From Actinomycetota bacterium (GTDB taxonomy: Bacteria > Actinomycetota > Actinomycetes > S36-B12 > CAIYMF01), in the NCBI GenBank assembly GCA_009697815.1, contig WLRQ01000014.1, positions 1-46,638 of the forward strand: a stretch of 46,638 nucleotides of DNA. Reading direction: 5' to 3'. The notes under the pieces are model-generated. The model was given only the letters and a program-made list of their open reading frames with translations, did no database searches and was not told the origin of the DNA. Below are positions 8,329 through 16,865 of the stretch, in pieces. A program made the position numbers and the translations under genes. Each line of letters opens with the position of its first letter. The first letter of the stretch is position 1.

Positions 8329-8973
8329 CTACCCACCACCCGCGATGAGCTCGACGAGCGTCACCACCGCAAGGGCGGCCAGCAGCGCTCCCGACACCAG
8401 ACGGATCCTCCACAGTGGAACGCGTCGCTGCAGCCAGGCGCCCACCAAGACCCCGAGGCCGGCCACCGCGATGAGTGCCGCCCACGAACCGATGAAGACC
8501 GCGAGCGGTGCCTGCGTGCGTGCTGCCTGACCCGCCGTCACGAGCTGCGTGAGATCACCCCACTCGGCGGTGAAGATCACGGCGAAGGTGGTCGCGAAAG
8601 CCCTGACTCCGCCGGACCCTCGTGCGGTCTTGGAGGCCATGGCCTCGATCTGCTCGGCCTCCTCGGCCTCCTCTTGCGCTTCGTCCTCGCGTGCGCGCAG
8701 GCCGCCCCGCACGAGGATCACGGCGCCTATGGCGAACAGCACGAAGGTCGCGCCCAGAACGAGCAGCCTGGGCAGGAGCGAGAGCACCTGGCCTGCGGCG
8801 ACGGCAATCACCATCTGAACCCCGAACGCGACCGATGCCCCGAGCCACACCCAGCGGTGCCGGTAGCGCGTGGCAAGTACCAGGGTGGCGATGAAGGATT
8901 TGTCGGGTAGCTCGGCAGGAAAGATGATCGCGAAGGTCGCGAACACCACCACGATGTCCAGAGAGAGATTCAC
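8329..8973 (-). CDS. TMEM165/GDT1 (UPF0016) family cation transporter
   Basis: 214 residues with six membrane segments in two halves of three. Each half begins with the family's acidic motif: ELPDKSFIATL near residue 21 (first Gly replaced by Pro) and EWGDLTQLV near residue 137. These carry the acidic residues that bind Mn2+ or Ca2+. A charged cytosolic loop rich in Glu (about residues 95-112) separates the halves. The family exchanges Mn/Ca for protons, and bacterial MneA-type members export manganese. The GTG at 8973 starts the protein at the first helix. It is divergent from DUF4446-pheA. Confidence 0.88.
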   Translation of the reverse strand: MNLSLDIVVVFATFAIIFPAELPDKSFIATLVLATRYRHRWVWLGASVAFGVQMVIAVAAGQVLSLLPRLLVLGATFVLFAIGAVILVRGGLRAREDEAQEEAEEAEQIEAMASKTARGSGGVRAFATTFAVIFTAEWGDLTQLVTAGQAARTQAPLAVFIGSWAALIAVAGLGVLVGAWLQRRVPLWRIRLVSGALLAALAVVTLVELIAGGG

Positions 8974-9088
8974 CTGGCCATTGTGGGGGCACCTGTGCGG
9001 CGGCCCACCCGGCAGTCACCCCGCTCGCCGCGCCGCGGCCTGCGACGGGCGCGCGAGAGGTGGCCCTTGCGCCGATACCCTGGGTCGT

Positions 9089-9583
9089 GTGTCCCTTGAT
9101 CCCTCGTCCCGCGACGTCCTTGTTGTCATCGCCTGTGGCATCGCCCTCGTGGCGTTGGTCCTCGGCGCCCTCGCCCTGTTCCTGCTGCGCCGGATCCGTC
9201 GCAACCTGACCCTTCTCGCGGCCAATGACGACGGTGAGTCATTCATCTCGGCCGTCGGACGCGGCGCCGAGCAGGTGCGCGGGCTCCGCCGGGAGGTCGA
9301 CGACCTGGCGGCGCTGGTGGCCCAGACGCGTGCCGAGCTCTCCGATGCGATCCGCCATATCAGCGTGGTCCGCTACGACGCGTTCGGCGACCTCGGTGGA
9401 CGTCTCTCGTTCTCCGCCGCCCTGCTCGACGACGACGGTGACGGCCTGGTGCTCACGGCGATCCACGGCCGATCCGAGACCCGGTCGTATATGAAGGGGA
9501 TCAAGTCCGGTGCCAGTGAAGCCCCGCTCTCGCCGGAGGAGCAGCAGGCAGTGACCTACGCCCTCAAGGGAGCGAGCTCATGA
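9089..9583 (+). CDS. DUF4446 family membrane protein
   Basis: 164 residues: an N-terminal membrane helix (about 12-36, VVIACGIALVALVLGALALF), a short coiled-coil stretch (about 45-90), then the conserved DUF4446 core YDAFGDLGGRLSFSAALLDD and TAIHGRSETRSYMKGI. It begins at a GTG at 9089. Its stop overlaps the ATG of pheA by four bases, so the two are translationally coupled, an arrangement I recall from other actinobacteria. The function of the family is unknown. Confidence 0.88.
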   Translation: MSLDPSSRDVLVVIACGIALVALVLGALALFLLRRIRRNLTLLAANDDGESFISAVGRGAEQVRGLRREVDDLAALVAQTRAELSDAIRHISVVRYDAFGDLGGRLSFSAALLDDDGDGLVLTAIHGRSETRSYMKGIKSGASEAPLSPEEQQAVTYALKGASS

Positions 9584-10503
9584 CGTGGATCGCCTACCTG
9601 GGCCCCCGCGGAACTTTCGCCGAGGCTGCGCTGCGCGAGATGCGCGAGGCCGAGGGGGCTTCCCTCACCCCGTACCCCACGGTGTCCGCGGCACTCGACG
9701 CCGTGCGAGGCGGGGATGTCACCTATGCGCTCGTGCCGATCGAGAACTCCGTCGAGGGCTCGGTCACCTCGACTCTCGACGAACTTGCCTCGGGTGAGCC
9801 ACTGATGATCGTCGGTGAGCAGGCGATTCCTGTTCGCTTCACCTTGGTCGCTCGACCCGGTACAACCCTGGCGGACGTTCGGCGCCTGGCCACACATCCC
9901 CACGCCTCGGCTCAGTGTCGCGACTGGCTCCGTAAGAACCTGCCTGCGGCGATCGTGATCCCGGCTGGCTCCACGGCGGGGGCGGCGGCGGCGCTTCTCG
10001 AAGAGCCGCCCGCCTATGAGGCCGCAATCGCCCCGCGCGTGGCGGCCGAGGTGTACGGCCTCGACATCCTTGCCGACGATATCGGCGACAACGATGAAGC
10101 ATGGACGAGGTTCGTCCTCGTCTCACTTCCCGGTGCCGTCCCCCCGCCCACGGGTGCCGACAAGACCACACTCACCCTGTACATGCGTGAAGACCACCCA
10201 GGTGCGCTGCTTGAGATCCTCACGGAGCTCGCTGTGCGCGGGGTCAACCTCACCCGAATCGAGTCCCGCCCCACGCGTAAGGCCCTGGGCGACTACTACT
10301 TCTCAGTCGACTGCGAAGGGCATGTCGCCGATGCCCGTGTGGGAGAGGCGATCGCAGGCCTTCACCGGGTTTGTTCCACCGTGCGATTCCTGGGTTCGTA
10401 CGCTCGTCACGATGGCAAGGCACCACTGCTCCGCAGCGGTGTTACCGATGCCGACTTCGCCGATGCGCAGGCGTGGCTGACATCCTTGCGTGGCCGCGAG
10501 TAG
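9580..10503 (+). CDS. pheA: Prephenate dehydratase
   Basis: 307 residues. Residues 1-185 form the PDT catalytic domain: YLGPRGTFAEAAL at the start, VPIENSVEGSV in the middle and DEAWTRFVLVS with the catalytic Thr-Arg-Phe. Residues about 195-275 are a regulatory ACT domain with LYMREDHPGALLEILT, GVNLTRIESRP and DYYFSVDCEGH; the ESRP element binds phenylalanine. It decarboxylates and dehydrates prephenate to phenylpyruvate for phenylalanine synthesis and is expected to be feedback inhibited. There is no chorismate mutase domain, as usual in actinobacteria. Confidence 0.96.
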   Translation: MTWIAYLGPRGTFAEAALREMREAEGASLTPYPTVSAALDAVRGGDVTYALVPIENSVEGSVTSTLDELASGEPLMIVGEQAIPVRFTLVARPGTTLADVRRLATHPHASAQCRDWLRKNLPAAIVIPAGSTAGAAAALLEEPPAYEAAIAPRVAAEVYGLDILADDIGDNDEAWTRFVLVSLPGAVPPPTGADKTTLTLYMREDHPGALLEILTELAVRGVNLTRIESRPTRKALGDYYFSVDCEGHVADARVGEAIAGLHRVCSTVRFLGSYARHDGKAPLLRSGVTDADFADAQAWLTSLRGRE

Positions 10504-10552
10504 CCACGAGCCCCGGCGGCCTGGGGTTGCGCGGGATTGATCATCGCAACTC

Positions 10553-12736
10553 TCAGTGGAACCTGCGGAGCCGCAGGCTGTTGGTCACCACGCTCACCGA
10601 CGACAGCGCCATGGCGAGCCCGGCCACCATCGGCGTCAACAGGCCGGCGGCGGCGAGGGGAACGGCGGCGAGGTTGTACCCGAAAGCCCAGCCGAGGTTG
10701 TGCTTGATCGTGCTCAGCGTCGCTCGGGAGAGTCGTACCGCATCCGCCCCCGCGCGAAGGTCGTCGCGCAGCAATGTGATGTCGGCGGCCTCCATGGCGA
10801 TGTCCGTGCCGCTGCCCATGGCGATCCCGAGATCAGCGGATGCGAGGGCCGCTGCGTCATTGATGCCGTCGCCAACCACGGCCACCATGCGTCCCGAGGC
10901 GCGAAGGCGCTGAACTTCGGCGACCTTGTCCTCGGGCCGTGCGTCGGCGATCACGTTCACGATCCCGACCTGTTCTGCTACCGCAGATGCGACGGCCGCG
11001 GCATCGCCAGTGACCATGACGGCCTCGATGCCCAGCGCGCGGAAGGACTCCACCGCGGCTCGGGAGGTGGGGCGAACCGTGTCTCCCACGGCCAGCAGTG
11101 CGCGGGCGGTGCCGTCGATCTCCACCGCGATCACCGTGAGGCCCTGGGTGCTCCAGAGTTCGAGGTCGGACGTCCACGTGGAGTCGAGCCCGATCCACTG
11201 CGGGCGACCGACGCGGACGAGATGCCCGTCGACATGTCCAGCGACACCCGACCCGCGCAGGGCCTCATGATCGCCGATCCCCGGCAGCTCGCCGAGAGCC
11301 CGGGCGTAGGCGGTGATGCCGCGGGCCACGGGGTGGGTTGATCCCGACTCCAGCGCCCCGGCGAGCACGACTGCCTCGTCATCGCCGCGACGCTGAGCCA
11401 CGGTCATGACTCCGGTCGTGAGGGTGCCGGTCTTGTCGAGGACCACGGTGTCGACCCGACGCGTCGACTCGAGCACCTCGGGCCCGCGTACCAGGATCCC
11501 CATCGACGCACCGCGCCCGGTGCCCACCAGCAACGCGGTGGGCGTTGCGAGGCCGAGGGCGCAGGGGCAGGCGATCACGAGCACCGCGACCCCGGCCGTG
11601 AGGCCCGACTGCCAACCGCGTGCGAAACCCCATGACAGCAAGGTGATCACAGCGATCACGAGGACGATGGGTACGAACACGGACGACACCCTGTCGGCCA
11701 GTCGCTGGACTGGTGCCTTGCCGGTTTGTGCCGCGGTGACGAGCGCGGTGATGCGGGCGAGAGCCGTGTCTGCGCCGATGCGATCTGCGCGGATCACGAT
11801 GAGGCCGTCCTGGACGACCGTGCCGCCGGCGACCTCATCACCAGCAGCGACCTCGCGGGGGACCGACTCGCCCGTGAGCATCGAGACGTCGACCGCAGAC
11901 GTTCCCTCGACCACGACACCGTCGGTCGCGATGCGTTCTCCTGGGCGAACCACGATGAGGTCGCCGACGACCACATGGCTGGCCGGCACCTCGCTGTCGA
12001 TGCCGCTGACGCGCACGCGGGCGGTTCGAGGTGCGAGGTCGAGAAGGGAGCGCAGCGCCGCTCCCGTTTCCCGCTTCGAGCGCTGCTCGAGCCGGCGCCC
12101 GATGAGCAGGAACGTCGTGACGGCCGCAGCTGATTCGAAGTACAGATCGAGGTGGACGGACGCACCCGCGTCGGCCATGGGAAGCCACGCCAACGCCATC
12201 GTCGTTCCGAGATCACCCGCGTCGGTGAACAGCACGGCAAAGGCCGACCACAGGTAGGCGGACAGCGTGCCAAGGGAGACCAGGGTGTCCATCGTGGTGG
12301 TGCGGTGCCGTGCGCCCTGCCAGGCCACGCGATGGAACGGCGCGCCGCCCCACAGGACGACGACCGAGGCCAGCGCGAAGGCCGCCCATTGCCAGCCGCG
12401 GAACTGCCAGGCGGGGACCATCGCGACGATCACCAGCGGAGTGGAGAGAGCTGCACTCACGCGCCAGCGCCGCGACAGTAGGCCAGGGTCGTCGTCCGCG
12501 TCGTCGTCCGCGGTGAGGACTCCGTAGCCAGCAGACTCGACGGCGCTCACGAGTTGCTCGACGCTCACGCCCTCGGGCCGGGCGACATGGGCGGTCTCGG
12601 TCGCATAGTTCACCGTGGCCGTGACCCCGGGGATCCGGTTCAGCTTCTTCTCGATCCGCATCGCGCAGGAGGCGCACGTCATCCCCGTGACCGTGAGATC
12701 GACGGGGCTGTTCTCGGCAGCAGGCGGCGGCGTCAT
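10553..12736 (-). CDS. copA: Copper-exporting P1B-type ATPase CopA
   Basis: About 727 residues. An N-terminal heavy-metal-associated domain has GMTCASC (Cys21, Cys24). Eight membrane segments follow, with the ion-pathway motif CPC at 390-392, the actuator motif TGES, the phosphorylation site DKTGT (Asp434), the HP motif in STHPVARG and the hinge GDGINDAAAL. The last two helices carry GYNLAAVPLAAAG and MALSSVSVVTNSLRL, the signature of Cu+ (P1B-1) pumps. It exports Cu+ from the cytoplasm. The ATG at 12736 leaves 16 bases after copZ; the longer frame from 12784 would overlap copZ by 32 bases and is less likely. It is the last gene of csoR-copZ-copA. Confidence 0.95.
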   Translation of the reverse strand: MTPPPAAENSPVDLTVTGMTCASCAMRIEKKLNRIPGVTATVNYATETAHVARPEGVSVEQLVSAVESAGYGVLTADDDADDDPGLLSRRWRVSAALSTPLVIVAMVPAWQFRGWQWAAFALASVVVLWGGAPFHRVAWQGARHRTTTMDTLVSLGTLSAYLWSAFAVLFTDAGDLGTTMALAWLPMADAGASVHLDLYFESAAAVTTFLLIGRRLEQRSKRETGAALRSLLDLAPRTARVRVSGIDSEVPASHVVVGDLIVVRPGERIATDGVVVEGTSAVDVSMLTGESVPREVAAGDEVAGGTVVQDGLIVIRADRIGADTALARITALVTAAQTGKAPVQRLADRVSSVFVPIVLVIAVITLLSWGFARGWQSGLTAGVAVLVIACPCALGLATPTALLVGTGRGASMGILVRGPEVLESTRRVDTVVLDKTGTLTTGVMTVAQRRGDDEAVVLAGALESGSTHPVARGITAYARALGELPGIGDHEALRGSGVAGHVDGHLVRVGRPQWIGLDSTWTSDLELWSTQGLTVIAVEIDGTARALLAVGDTVRPTSRAAVESFRALGIEAVMVTGDAAAVASAVAEQVGIVNVIADARPEDKVAEVQRLRASGRMVAVVGDGINDAAALASADLGIAMGSGTDIAMEAADITLLRDDLRAGADAVRLSRATLSTIKHNLGWAFGYNLAAVPLAAAGLLTPMVAGLAMALSSVSVVTNSLRLRRFH

Positions 12737-12752
12737 GGCATCGTCACGTGGT

Positions 12753-12962
12753 TCATGTGCGGACGAGTGCGTAGCCGGCCTCATCGATTGCTGCGGCGAC
12801 GGCGTCAGGTGTGGGGTCGAGAGCGGCGGTCACGGTGACCGCGCCGGTGGCGAGGTCGACACCCACCGATGTGACACCCGCGAGCGAGGACAACTCCGCG
12901 GTGACGGCGGCGACACAGTGACCGCAGGTCATTCCGGTGACGGTCCATAGGGTGGTGCTCAT
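12753..12962 (-). CDS. copZ: Copper chaperone CopZ (single HMA domain)
   Basis: 69 residues, one heavy-metal-associated domain with GMTCGHCVAAV, whose two cysteines bind Cu+. The ATG at 12962 is preceded by AGGGAG at good distance. It hands Cu+ to CopA, whose N-terminal domain is of the same fold. It lies between csoR and copA in one operon. Confidence 0.93.
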   Translation of the reverse strand: MSTTLWTVTGMTCGHCVAAVTAELSSLAGVTSVGVDLATGAVTVTAALDPTPDAVAAAIDEAGYALVRT

Positions 12963-13018
12963 CGATTTCTCCCTTAGTGCTGGTGTGGGCATGCGTTGAT
13001 GCCGGCCAGGTGCGCGGG

Positions 13019-13303
13019 TCAGGACCGGACGAGTCTGGCGATCGCCGCCGAGGCCTCGGCGAGTTTCACGTCGGCCTCGGGGCCACCACGGCGTGCGGCG
13101 TCGCGGACACAGTGGCCGAGGTGGTCATCGAGAAGGAGGAGCGCCACCTTCTCGAGCGCCCGCGTCGCGGCCGAGACTTGTGTGAGGACGTCGATGCAGT
13201 AGGTGTCGTCCTCGATCATTCGGGCGATTCCGCGCACCTGCCCCTCGACGCGTCGTAGCCGGGTCAGGATGGCGTCCTTGTCACTCGCGTATCCGTGAGC
13301 CAT
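13019..13303 (-). CDS. csoR: Copper-sensing repressor CsoR
   Basis: 94 residues, all-helical DUF156/CsoR family. The Cu+ ligands are Cys36 (DDTYC), His61 and Cys65 (DDHLGHC), the same spacing and numbering as I recall for Mycobacterium tuberculosis CsoR. RLRRVEGQVRGIARM is the conserved DNA-contact helix. The ATG at 13303 has a strong AGGAGG seven bases upstream. Without copper it represses; on binding Cu+ it leaves the DNA. It heads the operon and its predicted operator lies 46-62 bases upstream of its start. Confidence 0.95.
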   Translation of the reverse strand: MAHGYASDKDAILTRLRRVEGQVRGIARMIEDDTYCIDVLTQVSAATRALEKVALLLLDDHLGHCVRDAARRGGPEADVKLAEASAAIARLVRS

Positions 13304-13348
13304 GTGAAACCTCCTGGGGGTGGGCATGAGTTCACCGCGTCAACGACG

Positions 13349-13365
13349 ATACCCCCCTGGGGTAT
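13349..13365 (-). promoter_or_regulatory. Predicted CsoR operator in front of csoR-copZ-copA
   Basis: Interrupted palindrome ATACCCC-CCT-GGGGTAT, with 7-base arms around a 3-base spacer. CsoR operators are pseudo-palindromic G-tracts of the TACCCC/GGGGTA kind, so this fits autoregulation of the operon. Confidence 0.8.
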
Positions 13366-13420
13366 TTCATGGGAGGTCGTGTCCACGCGAGAGCCTGGTG
13401 AGATTCGTCCACCACAACGC

Positions 13421-13452
13421 ACGGAGCCCGGCCCCTCAGGGCCGGGCTCCGT
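13421..13452 (-). terminator. Strong hairpin terminator downstream of the NlpC/P60 gene
   Basis: A perfect 14-base GC-rich stem (13421-13434 with 13439-13452) and a CTCA tetraloop, 33 bases past the stop of the NlpC/P60 gene on the minus strand. It also separates that gene from the csoR promoter. Confidence 0.75.
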
Positions 13453-13485
13453 GGCGCGGTTCAGGTGGTGCGGCGTTCTCCGTGG

Positions 13486-14151
13486 CTAGATGAGCCGGCC
13501 CGCCCCGCTGTACCGACTGCCGTACCAACCCGAGAACACCAACTCGATCTTTACGCCGGCGCGGGGGTTGCTCGCACTGACCATGCGCCCATTGCCGATG
13601 TAGATACCGACATGGTGGGCTCCGCGGCCGAAGAAGAACACGAGGTCGCCGGGCCGGAGGTTCTTGCGGGCCACGCGTGCGGTCGCCCGCCACTGCGTGC
13701 GCGAGTAGTGCGGAAGCAGGCGACCCGTCGCGTGCCTCACGACGAATTGCGTCAGGCCAGAGCAGTCGAACTTCGTGGGCCCGGCGCGGCCGGCAACATA
13801 GCGGGAACCGATCTTCGAACTGGCCAGCCGGACGGCCGTGGTGCGTGCCCGCAGGGCTCGGGCTGCTGTCGCCCGGATGGCCGCCGCGCGGACAGCGGCT
13901 GCGCGGGCTGCTGCGGCACGGAGGGCTGCTGCGCGGACCGTTGCGACCTGGGCCGGCGTGAGTGCGGCCACCAAGGAGACCTTGGTCGCCGCAGGCGTGG
14001 CCGCGATTGTGACGACTGCGGGCGGGATGGTCGTGGCGGGCACCTCAGCCGTGGCCTGGGCGGGCATCGCCGCCCCGAGGAGGCCAACCGCGAGGGCGCC
14101 AGCGATCAGGAATGTGGATGGTCGGTAGAAACGTCGGGACACGGTCGACAC
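13486..14151 (-). CDS. Secreted NlpC/P60-family peptidoglycan endopeptidase
   Basis: 221 residues. Residues 1-33 are a signal peptide (Arg-rich start, IAGALAVGLLGAAMPAQA). Residues about 70-108 form an Ala/Arg low-complexity segment with repeated RAAA units. Residues about 108-221 are the NlpC/P60 domain with KFDCSGLTQFVV (Cys130), PGDLVFF and HHVGIYIGNGRMV (His180), the Cys-His catalytic residues. It should cut stem peptides of peptidoglycan outside the membrane. A c-di-AMP riboswitch lies in its leader, which suits a wall hydrolase tied to turgor control. The start is GTG 14151, with GTG 14142 as an alternative. Confidence 0.92.
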   Translation of the reverse strand: MSTVSRRFYRPSTFLIAGALAVGLLGAAMPAQATAEVPATTIPPAVVTIAATPAATKVSLVAALTPAQVATVRAAALRAAAARAAAVRAAAIRATAARALRARTTAVRLASSKIGSRYVAGRAGPTKFDCSGLTQFVVRHATGRLLPHYSRTQWRATARVARKNLRPGDLVFFFGRGAHHVGIYIGNGRMVSASNPRAGVKIELVFSGWYGSRYSGAGRLI

Positions 14152-14160
14152 TAAGAAGAC

Positions 14161-14305
14161 TCCTCTCCACGCCGACCGGGTTAGCTGACGGGCTCGGGCA
14201 AGAGAGGTGCCCTACGCCGACGGTCGCGATGACCGTGCGGTGATTCGCCCCAGGAAATGTGGGTCCCCGGCTCACTGGGCTGGAGGGCCCGGTGATTGAG
14301 CGCGT
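14161..14305 (-). promoter_or_regulatory. Cyclic di-AMP riboswitch (ydaO-yuaA class) in the NlpC/P60 leader
   Basis: Read on the minus strand, the leader contains, in order, GCGCTCAATC (around 14303-14294), GGGGACCCA (14268-14260), CCTGGGGCGAATC (14254-14242) and GTCAGCTAACC (14189-14179), then GGAGAGGAG before the GTG start. These are the conserved blocks of the ydaO-yuaA (c-di-AMP) riboswitch, which in actinobacteria commonly precedes cell-wall hydrolase genes. High c-di-AMP would be expected to switch the gene off. The rest of the 14152-14496 interval (14306-14496) holds no gene I can support and probably contains the promoter. Boundaries are approximate. Confidence 0.88.
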
Positions 14306-14496
14306 CGTCCGTGTACGGCGGACCCGTACGTGTGGCGAACGACCTAGGAAGACTAGGCAGAGGTGCGTGCATTCGTCGTGGTGTTTGTCCGGTCATGGGA
14401 CGATCACGGAGAGTCTGTGACTGAGGCCACACCCAGCCTCACGGGGACGTCACCGCAGGCTCATCGGGGGCGCAAGATCGGCGATTCCGAGCAGGG

Positions 14497-15372
14497 TCAG
14501 CGAGACCGGAAGGACATCAGCGCTGCGTCGATGAATGCCGCGACACCGTCCTGTGTCGGGCTCGGCAGCACCGCGTCGGCCTCTTCGAGCACCCGCGGGT
14601 GTGCGCCGGCCACCCCGAGGCCGACCCCGGCCCACGCGATCATGGGCAGGTCGTTGGGCATATCCCCGACCGCGGCCACCTCACTGGCGGCGTACCCGTG
14701 CGAGCTGGCAAAGGACGCCAGTGCCGCACCCTTGCTGACCCCAGCCGCACTCATCTCGAGCAGGACATCCCGCGAGTTCGAGTGCGTGAGGGTCACCAGG
14801 TGCTCGACATGGCTCAGGGCCAGGTCAAGGAATCCGTCGGCGTCGTGACCGGAGTCAATGACTCGGGCGAGGAGCTTCACGACGCGGCGGCCCTCGCACA
14901 GGAGCAGGACGTCATCGGGCTGGTGAACATCGGTGATCGCATACGGGGATGTGAAGTGGGATTCGCGCGCGAACAGTTCGGTGCCATGGCTCGTGGAGCC
15001 TTCGTCGACCCACTCGACCGCGAAAGAGATGCCGGGAACTTCTAGCCGCAGCGTGGTGACGACCTCCTCGATCACGTCCGCTTCCATGGCGTGTGACTCG
15101 AGCATCGTGCCGTTGACCATGTCCATGACGATGGCGCCGTTCGCGCAGATGGCGACTCCCAGATGACCGGTGACCTCGACGACCGGAGGGATCCACCGCG
15201 GAGGGCGACCGGTGACGAACACCACCGGCATACCTGCCGCGCGAGCCCTCTCGAGTGTGGCAATCGTGCGCGCGGACACGGCGAGGTCCGGGCGCAGCAA
15301 GGTGCCATCGAGATCGGTCGCGACGAGCCTGACGGCCTCGGCGAGCGGGACCCAGTCGGGGGCCGGCGTCAT
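14497..15372 (-). CDS. HAD-superfamily (Cof-type, IIB) phosphatase
   Basis: 291 residues. Motif I is LVATDLDGTLL with the nucleophile Asp and the acid Asp. Motif II is VFVTGRP. The conserved Lys is in GVSKGAAL and motif IV is VGDMPNDLPMIAWAGVGLGV. A large C2B cap lies between motifs II and III, as in Cof/sugar-phosphate phosphatases. The ATG at 15372 has AAGGAG six to seven bases upstream. It probably dephosphorylates a small cytosolic sugar- or flavin-phosphate. It follows serS by 76 bases on the same strand, an arrangement also seen in other actinobacteria. Confidence 0.88.
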   Translation of the reverse strand: MTPAPDWVPLAEAVRLVATDLDGTLLRPDLAVSARTIATLERARAAGMPVVFVTGRPPRWIPPVVEVTGHLGVAICANGAIVMDMVNGTMLESHAMEADVIEEVVTTLRLEVPGISFAVEWVDEGSTSHGTELFARESHFTSPYAITDVHQPDDVLLLCEGRRVVKLLARVIDSGHDADGFLDLALSHVEHLVTLTHSNSRDVLLEMSAAGVSKGAALASFASSHGYAASEVAAVGDMPNDLPMIAWAGVGLGVAGAHPRVLEEADAVLPSPTQDGVAAFIDAALMSFRSR

Positions 15373-15404
15373 GGCAATCTCCTTCGCTCGCGTGGGCCTC
15401 ACCA

Positions 15405-15426
15405 GGGCGCTGGTAATCCGGCGCCC
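15405..15426 (-). terminator. Weak hairpin downstream of serS
   Basis: A 6-base GC stem, GGGCGC (15405-15410) with GCGCCC (15421-15426), around a 10-base loop in the 76-base serS-HAD gap. It could attenuate or end serS transcription; with no U-tract this is tentative. Confidence 0.3.
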
Positions 15427-15448
15427 GGCCCATCCTCCCCCGGAATTG

Positions 15449-16765
15449 CTAGGTCAGCGGGGTGAGGAACTCGCGGCCGCCCAGATACGGCTGCAGGGCG
15501 GCGGGGACGCGCACCGAACCGTCGGCCTGCTGGTGGTTCTCGAGCAGCGCCACCATCGTGCGCGTGATCGCGACCAGTGTGCCGTTGAGGGTCGCGAGCG
15601 GACGTACGCCCTCACCGTCGCGCATGCGAACGCGCAGCCGGCGGGCCTGGAACTCCGTGCAGTTCGATGTGGATGTGACCTCGCGGTAACGCTCCTGTGA
15701 GGGAACCCAGGCCTCGATGTCGAACTTGCGGGCAGCAGAGGCGCCGAGATCGCCCGAGGCCACGTCGATGACGCGGTAGGGGATCTCGAGGGAGTCGAGG
15801 TACTGCCGCTCCCAGCCGAGCAGGCGCGCATGCTCGTTCAGGGCATCGGCCGGGTCGCAGTAGGAGAACATCTCGACCTTGTCGAACCAGTGCACGCGGA
15901 AGATGCCCCGGGTGTCCTTGCCGTGGGAACCGGCCTCTCGCCGGAAGCACGGGGAGTACCCGACGTAACGACGTGGAAGCGTTGCGGCGTCGAGGATTTC
16001 GTCGGAGTGGTAGGCCGCGAGGGGGACCTCCGCGGTGCCCACGAGATAGAGGTCGTCGGCCTCGAGCCGGTAGACGTTCTCGGCAGCCTGCCCGAGGAAT
16101 CCGGTGCCCTCCATCGCCGCAGGCTTGACGAGAGCGGGGGGGATCATCGGGATGAACCCGTTGCCGCAGGCGAGGGAGATCGCGTGGTTGATCAGCGCGA
16201 ACTCCAGCAGGGCGCCGACGCCGGTGAGGTAATAGAAGCGCGAGCCGGACACCTTCGCACCGCGCTCGATGTCGATGGCTCCGAGAATCTCGCCGAGTTC
16301 GACGTGGTCGCGCACCGCGAAGCCCTCGGCCGCGAAGTCGCGCGGGGTCAGCACGTGTTCGAGCACGGTGAAGTCGTCCTCACCCCCGACAGGGGCGGCG
16401 GGGTCGATCAGGTTCGAGAGCCGGCCGAGCAGCGCCTGGGCCGAGGTGTCAGAGGCATCGCGCTGGGCCTCGGCCGCCTTAACGCGGTCAGCGAGGTCGG
16501 ATGCGCCAGCCATCAGAGTGTCGATCTCGGCGGAGATCGCGGCGCGCTCGTTGTCGGCGGCCTTCTTCAGCCGTCCCTGGAGCGGACCGATCAGCTTGCC
16601 GAGGTCCTTCTGCTCATTGCGCAGTGCGCCGTAGTTCGACTCCGCGGAACGGCGGGCCTCGTCGGCCGCGAGCAGGAGGTCGACGATCGACTCGTCCTCC
16701 CCACGTGATCGCTGGGAGGCGCGTACGCGCTCGGGGTCGTCGCGGAGGATTTTGAGGTCGATCAC
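15449..16765 (-). CDS. serS: Seryl-tRNA synthetase
   Basis: 438 residues, full length. It begins at a GTG with [18 protein letters not shown], then a long antiparallel coiled coil (about 28-105) that grips the long variable arm of tRNA-Ser. The class II catalytic core follows: motif 2 in [20 protein letters not shown] and motif 3 in [20 protein letters not shown]. It charges tRNA-Ser with serine. Two of its tRNA substrates lie in this window, at 21338 and 28496. Confidence 0.97.
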   Translation of the reverse strand: MIDLKILRDDPERVRASQRSRGEDESIVDLLLAADEARRSAESNYGALRNEQKDLGKLIGPLQGRLKKAADNERAAISAEIDTLMAGASDLADRVKAAEAQRDASDTSAQALLGRLSNLIDPAAPVGGEDDFTVLEHVLTPRDFAAEGFAVRDHVELGEILGAIDIERGAKVSGSRFYYLTGVGALLEFALINHAISLACGNGFIPMIPPALVKPAAMEGTGFLGQAAENVYRLEADDLYLVGTAEVPLAAYHSDEILDAATLPRRYVGYSPCFRREAGSHGKDTRGIFRVHWFDKVEMFSYCDPADALNEHARLLGWERQYLDSLEIPYRVIDVASGDLGASAARKFDIEAWVPSQERYREVTSTSNCTEFQARRLRVRMRDGEGVRPLATLNGTLVAITRTMVALLENHQQADGSVRVPAALQPYLGGREFLTPLT

Positions 16766-16865
16766 GGGGCGAGCCTACGGCGCGGGGGGCAGGCCCACGC
16801 GGACGCAGTGCCGGTTGCTCTCGCGGCCCCTCACCGGGTGCCGCGCGATGTGCGCCGGGGCCTCG

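Noticed and set aside
10504-10552. Possible bidirectional terminator between pheA and copA
   Set aside because: Only short imperfect pairings (such as GTTGCG/CGCAAC) can be drawn; too weak to list.
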